11,733 bases of DNA from Gammaproteobacteria bacterium (GTDB lineage: Bacteria; Pseudomonadota; Gammaproteobacteria; SZUA-229). Shown here in pieces: positions 6,442 through 11,733 of the stretch. The DNA lies in the NCBI GenBank assembly GCA_013138755.1, contig WTCC01000223.1, positions 1-11,733 on the forward strand, given 5' to 3'. The first letter of the stretch is position 1. Each line of letters starts with the position of its first letter. Made by a program: the position numbers and the translations under genes. The notes under the pieces are model-generated. The model did not search any database, was not told the DNA's origin, and saw only the letters and a list, made by a program, of their open reading frames with translations.

Positions 6442-7215
6442 ATGCCTATAACCACTCTCGTTGACTCACACTGTCATCTTGATTTTGAAATTTTTGATGC
6501 TGACCGAGACCAGGTTTTACAGCGAGCACAAGAAAATCATATTCATCACATTGTTATACCCGGCACGGAGCGAACACACTGGCCAAGAATCAGCAAACTG
6601 TGTTCAAGGTATAAACAACTTCACCCTTGTTACGGATTGCATCCTTACTGGGTGAGCCATCATGATGAGAAAGATATCGAAGCACTCGATGCATACATCG
6701 AAAACAATCGTACGATAGCTGTTGGGGAATGCGGGCTGGATTTTCGCGACGGTCAGGCCGACAAAAAAACACAGCTGTCTTTTTTCGAAGCTCAGCTGAA
6801 TATCGCAAACGACCATCACCTACCCGTAGTGATACATTCTGTTAAAGCAACTGAGACAGTCATTCAGTCTGTTAAAAAATTCAGTCATTTAAACGGCATG
6901 ATACATAGCTATTCAGGCAGTGCTGAACAAGCAAGACAATTGATTGATCTTGGTTTTTATATCAGTGTTGGTGGCAGCATAACTTACGACAATGCCAGGA
7001 CAATAACATCGGTGGTAAAAACGATGCCTTTAACTTCTTTGCTGCTGGAAACCGACTCTCCTGATCAGCCCGACCATAAAAACCAGGGGAAAAGAAACGA
7101 GCCTGCTTACCTTATCAACACACTGGATACTATCGCTACACTAAGAGATATTTCGCCATCAGACATTGCTGAACAAACAACAGACAACGCTAGAACATTA
7201 TTTTCTATAGATTAG
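6442..7215 (+). CDS. TatD-family metal-dependent hydrolase, YjjV type
   Basis: A 257-aa cytoplasmic TIM-barrel hydrolase of the amidohydrolase superfamily; TatD relatives are metal-dependent DNases. The probable metal ligands are all visible: His10 and His12 in DSHCHLDF, Glu96 in VGECGLDF, His132 in VVIHSVKA, His155 in MIHSYSGS and Asp205 in LLLETDSPD. The run HSYSGS-EQA-LIDLGFYISVGGSITY (155-182, abbreviated) followed by ETDSPDQP and the NQGKRNEP stretch matches E. coli YjjV better than TatD or YcfH. The physiological substrate of this branch is not established. The ATG at 6442 lies 33 bp after the kinase terminator and has no clear RBS; an own promoter is expected but I see only A/T-rich sequence. 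The stop is 12 bp from the convergent plsC stop. Confidence 0.92.
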   Translation: MPITTLVDSHCHLDFEIFDADRDQVLQRAQENHIHHIVIPGTERTHWPRISKLCSRYKQLHPCYGLHPYWVSHHDEKDIEALDAYIENNRTIAVGECGLDFRDGQADKKTQLSFFEAQLNIANDHHLPVVIHSVKATETVIQSVKKFSHLNGMIHSYSGSAEQARQLIDLGFYISVGGSITYDNARTITSVVKTMPLTSLLLETDSPDQPDHKNQGKRNEPAYLINTLDTIATLRDISPSDIAEQTTDNARTLFSID

Positions 7216-7228
7216 TATTCCAACTAAT
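7211..7228. other. Small hairpin between the convergent tatD and plsC stops
   Basis: ATTAGT (7211-7216) pairs with ACTAAT (7223-7228) around a 6-nt loop, overlapping the tatD stop (7213-7215) and touching the plsC stop (7228-7230). The stem is short and AT-rich, and there is no T-tract on either side, so it is a poor terminator. No better one exists in the 12-bp gap. Confidence 0.3.
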
Positions 7229-7968
7229 TAACGATTCCATCTCGATCTATCGCTGATCTCTTCCATCGTATTTTCGATCCAGTTAAATACATCGGTATTT
7301 ATTTCATCAGCAGTCCGTCCTTTTGACTCAATCGCCGGACCAATAACAACGGTAATTGTACCGGGCCATTTTATAAAACTATGCTTAGGCCAAAACTCAC
7401 CGGCGTTATGCGCGATGGGTATAACCGGGTAGCCGCTTTTTTCCGCTAATAAAGCGCCGCCAATTTTATACTTATGTGTTTTACCAGGCGATGTACGCGT
7501 ACCTTCAGGGAACAGAACCATCCATTTTCCATCATTTAATTTATTAGTTCCTTCTTTAATTAATTGCTTTATTGCCGCTCTACCAGCTCCTCGATTTATC
7601 GCTATCGGATCGGTTAACGCCAAAGCCCAGCCAAATATGGGTATCCGCATTAATTCACGTTTAAATACCCATCGCACATAAGGCGTGAAAGAATGCAATG
7701 CAAGCGTCTCCCATGTCGATTGATGCTTGCTTAAGATAATTGCCGTTTCCACATCCAGATTCTCTCTGCCTTCGACCGTATAAGTGATACCACAAAAAAT
7801 TCTTAACAGGAAGTTATTGGTCAACGACCAGCCACGAGCAATTCTTAAACGGAAAGAAGATGGGGTAAAAAAAAGAATGACGATCAACAGACCGAACACG
7901 ACAACGTTAACGATGAACCCTATCCAGAACAACAACGAACGAATGACCAACACCGGTTTAGATTCCAT
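7228..7968 (-). CDS. plsC: 1-acyl-sn-glycerol-3-phosphate acyltransferase (PlsC family)
   Basis: An inner-membrane acyltransferase that adds the second fatty acid to lysophosphatidic acid, giving phosphatidic acid for phospholipid synthesis. Numbered from the ATG at 7968 (246 aa): a hydrophobic anchor at about 12-35; the catalytic block at 82-87 reading HQSTWE; the glycerol-phosphate-binding FGWALALTDPIAINRG (112-127); FPEGTR (153-158); and VIPIAHN (182-188). Block I is HX4E rather than the textbook HX4D. I recall the same KHQS-WET form in other proteobacterial members, so it is probably a subfamily variant and not damage. A TTG at 7980 would add four residues (MQII). I prefer the ATG, although neither has a good RBS; coupling to gmhB, whose stop is 14 bp upstream, is likely. 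It is the last gene of the glyQ-glyS-gmhB-plsC operon. Confidence 0.93.
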   Translation of the reverse strand: MESKPVLVIRSLLFWIGFIVNVVVFGLLIVILFFTPSSFRLRIARGWSLTNNFLLRIFCGITYTVEGRENLDVETAIILSKHQSTWETLALHSFTPYVRWVFKRELMRIPIFGWALALTDPIAINRGAGRAAIKQLIKEGTNKLNDGKWMVLFPEGTRTSPGKTHKYKIGGALLAEKSGYPVIPIAHNAGEFWPKHSFIKWPGTITVVIGPAIESKGRTADEINTDVFNWIENTMEEISDRSRWNR

Positions 7969-7982
7969 AATGATTTGCAAAC

Positions 7983-8522
7983 TTACTGCAGAAGCGCTGT
8001 AACAGCTGAAGCGAGATTGTCGTAGACAGGCACCGAAGATTTACTAGCAGATTGTAATATTTTTTCTGCTTTCACACCTTTACCTGTTCTGACCAGCACG
8101 GCCTTCGCATGCGCGTTTTTGGCTGCATTGATATCGGAAACACTATCGCCAATAAAAATAACATCCTTCAGTGGTACATTAAACCGCTGGCCGATTGCCA
8201 ATAACATCCCTGGCTTTGGCTTTCTACAATCACAGGCATCATCCGGGCCATGCGGACAATAAAAAACCGCATCGATACGACCACCGATTTTCGCTAGCAT
8301 ATCATCCAGTTTCTTATGTATCGCGGTAAATGCTTCGATATCAAAATAGCCTCTCGCCAGACCTGACTGGTTTGCTGCGATAACGACGGTATAACCACTA
8401 TGATTGAGTCTAGAAATCGCATCCAGGCTACCATCTATCGGCAACCACTCATCCGCGCTCTTGATGAAATCATCAGAATCGTGATTTATTACACCATCTC
8501 TATCTAGCACTATTAACTTCAT
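7983..8522 (-). CDS. gmhB: D-glycero-D-manno-heptose-1,7-bisphosphate 7-phosphatase GmhB
   Basis: A 179-aa cytoplasmic HAD-superfamily phosphatase that removes the 7-phosphate in ADP-heptose synthesis for the LPS inner core. The HAD nucleophile and acid are Asp7 and Asp9 in VLDRDGVIN. Motif II is ANQSG (50-54). The zinc site typical of GmhB is complete: Cys89, His91, Cys97 and Cys99 in YCPHGPDDACDCRKPKPG, with Arg100 and Lys101 next to it. Motif IV is IGDSVSD (124-130). The length is close to E. coli GmhB (191 aa). The zinc motif distinguishes it from the related histidinol phosphatase mainly by context; neighbourhood with glyQS and plsC is the usual gammaproteobacterial arrangement. It starts 14 bp after the glyS stop with no strong RBS. 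Confidence 0.94.
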   Translation of the reverse strand: MKLIVLDRDGVINHDSDDFIKSADEWLPIDGSLDAISRLNHSGYTVVIAANQSGLARGYFDIEAFTAIHKKLDDMLAKIGGRIDAVFYCPHGPDDACDCRKPKPGMLLAIGQRFNVPLKDVIFIGDSVSDINAAKNAHAKAVLVRTGKGVKAEKILQSASKSSVPVYDNLASAVTALLQ

Positions 8523-8536
8523 ATGAAAAAGCGCAT

Positions 8537-10624
8537 CTACGATTGATGTAGTCGAGACAGATCAGCCGCACGCATGAACAGCTGGTTCATCGTATGGAGC
8601 AATGCAATTCGATTGTTTTTAACATCATCATCATCCGCCATCACCATGACTGAATCAAAAAAAGCATCGACAGGATCACGCAACGACGACAACTGACTTA
8701 ATGCTGTTTCATAATCACCGGAGACAAACAATGGCTCGACTGTTTTACTTAATACATTTAACACATCGAACAAGTTCTTCTCGGCCTCTTCAGTGAACAG
8801 GCTTTCATTGATTGTAGACACCGATTTGGTCGCAGACTTTTTAAGTATATTGCCTACACGTTTATTAGCCGCAGCCAAACTTTCCGCTTCCGCCAGGCCA
8901 CGAAAAACAGTGACTGCTTTAATACGTTTATCAAAATCTAATGGTCGCGATGGTGCCAGTGCTGATACCGCATCAAACACATCAGCAAGGATACCGCGAT
9001 CCAGATAATACGCACGCAGACGTTCGATTATATAATCAAAAACTTCCTGCTCTACTTTACTCGCATCGACTTTATCAGCAAATAATTCTGCTGACATCGC
9101 TATCAGCTGTTTAAGATCAAGATCAAGCTGGCGCTCGATAATCGTTCGTAAAACACCTAAAGAAGCACGGCGTAGTGCGTACGGGTCTTTTTCACCCGTA
9201 GGTTTTTGACCGATGGCAAAGATACCAACGAGAGTGTCAATCTTATCGCTGATAGAAATTATCTGACCAGTGCTTGTTGTCGGCGTATCATCACTCGCAC
9301 CACGTGGCATGTATTGTTCATCTATTGCTAACGCCACTTCATCAGCCTCGCCTGCTAGTTGCGCGTAACGTTTACCTATAACGCCCTGCAATGAAGCGAA
9401 CTCACCGACCATATCCGTCATCAGATCACACTTACTTAAAACCACTGCGCGATTCACGTATTCGATATTCGCACCCAGCTGCTCAGCGATAGATTGTGAC
9501 ATTGCAGCAACGCGTTTTGTTTTCTCCGCAACGGTGCCCAACTTGGCTTGAAAGACAACTTTTTCCAAAGCCGTATTAAATGATTCCAGCGGCTGCTTCT
9601 GATCCTGTTGCCAGAAAAACATCGCATCGGCTAATCGTGGACGAATGACTCGCTCATTGCCCTCTTTAACCTTATCTGGAGACTTACTATCGATGTTACT
9701 GATCGTTATAAAATAATTTTTTAAATCACCATCAGCATCTTTCACCGCAAAATATTTCTGGTTATCCTGCATGGTTTTAATCAAAACTTCTGACGGCACT
9801 TCAAGAAAGCTCTTTTCAAATTCACCGGCAACAGCGATCGGCCATTCATTTAAGGCGGTAACTTCGTCCAACAGGCTTTCATCCAGCACTGCAATACCGC
9901 CAAGTTTTTCTACCGCAGCTAAAACCTGTTGCTTGATCTTCTGCTTCCTTTCTTCAAAGTCTGCAATAACGAAACCTTCGTCGAGCAATTTTTGTTTATA
10001 TTCACTCGCTGTATTTAATCTGATCGCGCCTTTTGCATGGAAGCGATGGCCAAAGGTCATATTGGACGTTTTTAAACCCATGATCTCTGCATCGATCACA
10101 TTTTCACCATGTAGAAAAATCACCCAATGCACCGGACGAACAAATTCTTCGGTCTTATTTCCCCAGCGCATACGTTTTGGAATCGGCAGCTTAGCCAATG
10201 ATTGCTCAACGATATCAGCCAGCAGATCGGATAAAACTTTACCCTTCTCTGTCGCAGAAAATACTAACCAGACACCTTTGTCAGTTTCTTGCTGCTGCAG
10301 ATCAGCAACTTCAACACCGCACGATCTAGCAAACCCCATCACTGCTTTAGTCGGATTACCGTCGGCATCATAAGCGGCTTTCAGGTTGGGGCCTTTACGC
10401 TCCACTGCTCTATCAGGCTGCATGACTGCAACTGATTTGATCAACATCGCTAGACGTCTTGGTGCGGCGAAAGACTCGACACCATCAATTTCAAAACCGG
10501 CTTTTTTAAGGCCATCGACGACACCTTGAGTAAACGCGCCGGATAGTTTGCGCAGTGCCTTTGGTGGCAATTCTTCGGTGCCTATCTCGATAAGCAGGTC
10601 ATCGTTTTTCGGAGTAGCAGTCAT
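8537..10624 (-). CDS. glyS: Glycine--tRNA ligase beta subunit GlyS
   Basis: The 695-aa beta chain of the bacterial tetrameric glycyl-tRNA synthetase (E. coli 689 aa), which binds tRNA(Gly) while the alpha chain carries the aminoacylation site. Signatures: [15 protein letters not shown] (10-24); [12 protein letters not shown] near residue 55; the central KRMRWG and FVRPVHWV blocks; the HD-like segment [36 protein letters not shown]; and a C-terminal anticodon-binding region of DALR type ending at Ser695. The ATG (10622-10624) overlaps the glyQ stop in an ATGA arrangement (4-bp overlap), and a strong RBS lies inside the end of glyQ. This points to translational coupling giving matched amounts of the two chains. 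The frame is intact throughout. Confidence 0.98.
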   Translation of the reverse strand: MTATPKNDDLLIEIGTEELPPKALRKLSGAFTQGVVDGLKKAGFEIDGVESFAAPRRLAMLIKSVAVMQPDRAVERKGPNLKAAYDADGNPTKAVMGFARSCGVEVADLQQQETDKGVWLVFSATEKGKVLSDLLADIVEQSLAKLPIPKRMRWGNKTEEFVRPVHWVIFLHGENVIDAEIMGLKTSNMTFGHRFHAKGAIRLNTASEYKQKLLDEGFVIADFEERKQKIKQQVLAAVEKLGGIAVLDESLLDEVTALNEWPIAVAGEFEKSFLEVPSEVLIKTMQDNQKYFAVKDADGDLKNYFITISNIDSKSPDKVKEGNERVIRPRLADAMFFWQQDQKQPLESFNTALEKVVFQAKLGTVAEKTKRVAAMSQSIAEQLGANIEYVNRAVVLSKCDLMTDMVGEFASLQGVIGKRYAQLAGEADEVALAIDEQYMPRGASDDTPTTSTGQIISISDKIDTLVGIFAIGQKPTGEKDPYALRRASLGVLRTIIERQLDLDLKQLIAMSAELFADKVDASKVEQEVFDYIIERLRAYYLDRGILADVFDAVSALAPSRPLDFDKRIKAVTVFRGLAEAESLAAANKRVGNILKKSATKSVSTINESLFTEEAEKNLFDVLNVLSKTVEPLFVSGDYETALSQLSSLRDPVDAFFDSVMVMADDDDVKNNRIALLHTMNQLFMRAADLSRLHQS

Positions 10625-11553
10625 ACTGCTCCTCCTTTTTTGCTTACAGCAGTATCTGCAGAATTACCGATAGGAAAACCTAACGCTTCACGCGAATCAT
10701 AATACACTTGAGCAACTGCTCTTGAGAGCGTTCGTACCCGCAAGATATAACGCTGCCGCTCGGTCACTGAGATAGCATGTCGCGCATCTAACAGATTGAA
10801 TACGTGTGACGCTTTTAGAACTAATTCATAAGCTGGCAGAGCTAAACCAAGCTCAATGATTCTCTTGCTTTCAGATTCGTAGGTATCAAACTGTTTAAAC
10901 AATGTTTCAGTATCCGCATGCTCGAAGTTATAAGTCGACATCTCAACTTCATTCTGGTGAAACACATCACCATAGGTCACGTCACCCTGCGGTCCGCGCG
11001 TCCATATCAGATCATAGACGCTTTCTTTTTCCTGCAGATACATTGCCAGCCTTTCTAAGCCATAGGTAATCTCACCGGTAACCGGGCGGCATTCCAGACC
11101 GCCAACTTGCTGGAAATAGGTAAACTGCGTGACTTCCATACCGTTCAACCAGACTTCCCAGCCCAAGCCCCATGCGCCTAGGGTTGGCGATTCCCAGTTA
11201 TCCTCAACAAAACGTACATCGTGCTCTAACAGATCAAAACCTAAGGCTTCCAGTGAGCCTAAGTATAGATCCTGGATATCATCCGGGGACGGCTTTAATA
11301 CGACCTGGAACTGATAATAATGTTGCAGCCTGTTTGGGTTTTCACCATAACGGCCATCCGTTGGACGGCGACATGGCTGCACATAAGCAGCGCGCCATGG
11401 CTCAGGACCAATTGCACGCAGAAATGTTGCAGGGTGAAAAGTGCCTGCACCCACTTCCATATCGAGTGGCTGCAGTACAGCGCAGCCCTGTTTCTGCCAG
11501 TAATCCTGTACCGCAAAAATTAGACCCTGAAAGGTTGAAACATCGTAAGCCAT
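10621..11553 (-). CDS. glyQ: Glycine--tRNA ligase alpha subunit GlyQ
   Basis: The 310-aa alpha chain (E. coli 303 aa) of the alpha2-beta2 glycyl-tRNA synthetase, a class II enzyme that makes Gly-tRNA(Gly) from glycine, ATP and tRNA. The N-terminus [37 protein letters not shown] is nearly invariant in the family (given here by its key blocks FQGLI, YWQKQGC and EVGAGTFHP). The class II motif 2 region [20 protein letters not shown] (about 51-70) and the [15 protein letters not shown] stretch follow. [20 protein letters not shown] (about 151-170) contributes to the active site. The ATG at 11553 matches the usual start; the RBS is weak. It is first in the operon with glyS, gmhB and plsC. No T-box leader is seen upstream, as expected for a gammaproteobacterium. 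Confidence 0.98.
   Translation of the reverse strand: MAYDVSTFQGLIFAVQDYWQKQGCAVLQPLDMEVGAGTFHPATFLRAIGPEPWRAAYVQPCRRPTDGRYGENPNRLQHYYQFQVVLKPSPDDIQDLYLGSLEALGFDLLEHDVRFVEDNWESPTLGAWGLGWEVWLNGMEVTQFTYFQQVGGLECRPVTGEITYGLERLAMYLQEKESVYDLIWTRGPQGDVTYGDVFHQNEVEMSTYNFEHADTETLFKQFDTYESESKRIIELGLALPAYELVLKASHVFNLLDARHAISVTERQRYILRVRTLSRAVAQVYYDSREALGFPIGNSADTAVSKKGGAV
10629..10636 (-). promoter_or_regulatory. Strong ribosome binding site of glyS, inside glyQ
   Basis: On the minus strand AGGAGGAG, read within the codons for the glyQ C-terminal KKGGAV, ends 4 nt before the glyS ATG (the AGGAGG core ends 6 nt before it). Together with the 4-bp gene overlap it supports re-initiation on glyS and fixes its start. 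Confidence 0.9.
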
Positions 11554-11606
11554 GACTCAGTAAAGCCCTTTAGATTGATTAGATCATTGATTAAATTATT
11601 GTGCGA

Positions 11607-11612
11607 ATTATA
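11607..11612 (-). promoter_or_regulatory. Likely -10 box of the glyQSgmhB-plsC operon
   Basis: A perfect TATAAT on the minus strand, 54 bp before the glyQ start, implies a leader of about 45 nt. The expected -35 position (AGTCAT, 11630-11635, 17-bp spacer) is poor, so the promoter may need an activator or the box may be chance. No other good candidate lies in the 180-bp gap. Confidence 0.5.
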
Positions 11613-11672
11613 ACCTAAGGAAACGCATAATGACTGCGTTGTGTGGCTTTTCAACTAAAAAAGGACTATAAA

Positions 11673-11705
11673 AGGGTGACTGTGGTGAATTATCACAGTC
11701 ACCCT
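11673..11705 (-). terminator. Hairpin, probable terminator of a gene beyond the right edge
   Basis: AGGGTGACTGTG (11673-11684) pairs perfectly over 12 bp with CACAGTCACCCT (11694-11705) around a 9-nt loop. On the minus strand the stem ends in CCC followed by TTTTAT, a modest T-tract; on the plus strand no T-run follows. This fits termination of a leftward gene whose end lies past 11733, upstream of the glyQ promoter. The T-tract is short, so a protein-binding inverted repeat is an alternative. Confidence 0.5.
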
Positions 11706-11733
11706 GATAAATGCTCAAAAATATCATCTAATA

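Noticed and set aside
7969..7980. TTG start for plsC four codons upstream of the ATG.
   Set aside because: It gains only MQII, has no properly spaced RBS, and the ATG four codons later is the more usual initiator; it remains possible.
9771..10373. 200-codon open frame on the plus strand, antisense to glyS.
   Set aside because: It lies wholly inside the well-conserved glyS frame, and its composition is the reverse-strand shadow of that gene.
11172..11555. 127-codon open frame on the plus strand, antisense to glyQ.
   Set aside because: It lies opposite almost invariant glyQ sequence and shows no recognisable motif; a shadow frame.

Overview
The window looks like ordinary chromosome from a gammaproteobacterium of moderate-to-low GC (about 43% by eye). 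The evidence is the glyQ-glyS-gmhB-plsC gene order, a thiS-thiG-trmB cluster, an E. coli-like TrmB and YjjV-type TatD, and a heptose phosphatase that implies a Gram-negative LPS core. No phage, transposase, CRISPR, rRNA or tRNA gene is visible. The one piece that is not plain coding sequence or a standard signal is a small palindromic repeat block at about 1971-2120.

Layout. (1) 1-1881, minus strand: the N-terminal 41 codons of thiO (glycine oxidase, running off the left edge), preceded in the same direction by a 578-aa MscS-type channel. (2) 1882-2189: about 300 bp without a gene, holding the repeat block (four CCATCCATGG cores, a 32-nt direct repeat, a long-range inverted repeat) and a strong intrinsic terminator. 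(3) 2190-3251, minus: a secreted, cysteine-rich protein of unknown function. (4) 3437-5270, plus: thiS, thiG and trmB; trmB appears to start at a TTG 3 bp after thiG. (5) 5471-6346, plus: phosphoribulokinase with a strong RBS and a near-perfect terminator. (6) 6442-7215, plus: tatD-like (YjjV-type) metal hydrolase, convergent with the next operon and only 12 bp from it. (7) 7228-11553, minus: the glyQ-glyS-gmhB-plsC operon, with glyQ and glyS overlapping by 4 bp. (8) 11554-11733: the glyQ promoter region and a 12-bp-stem hairpin, probably the terminator of a gene beyond the right edge.

How the genes fit together. ThiO, ThiS and ThiG all serve the thiazole branch of thiamine synthesis: ThiO oxidises glycine to dehydroglycine, ThiS carries the sulfur, and ThiG condenses these with deoxyxylulose 5-phosphate. 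Here thiO is divergent from thiSG and separated from it by the channel, the repeat block and the unknown secreted protein. The right-hand operon combines translation (GlyQS) with envelope synthesis (LPS heptose and phosphatidic acid). The phosphoribulokinase would fit a Calvin-cycle autotroph, but the same fold exists as PrkB in heterotrophs such as E. coli, and nothing in the window decides between them.

The window is mostly housekeeping. I found no convincing new multi-gene system. The best leads are the repeat block and the unknown secreted protein next to it.
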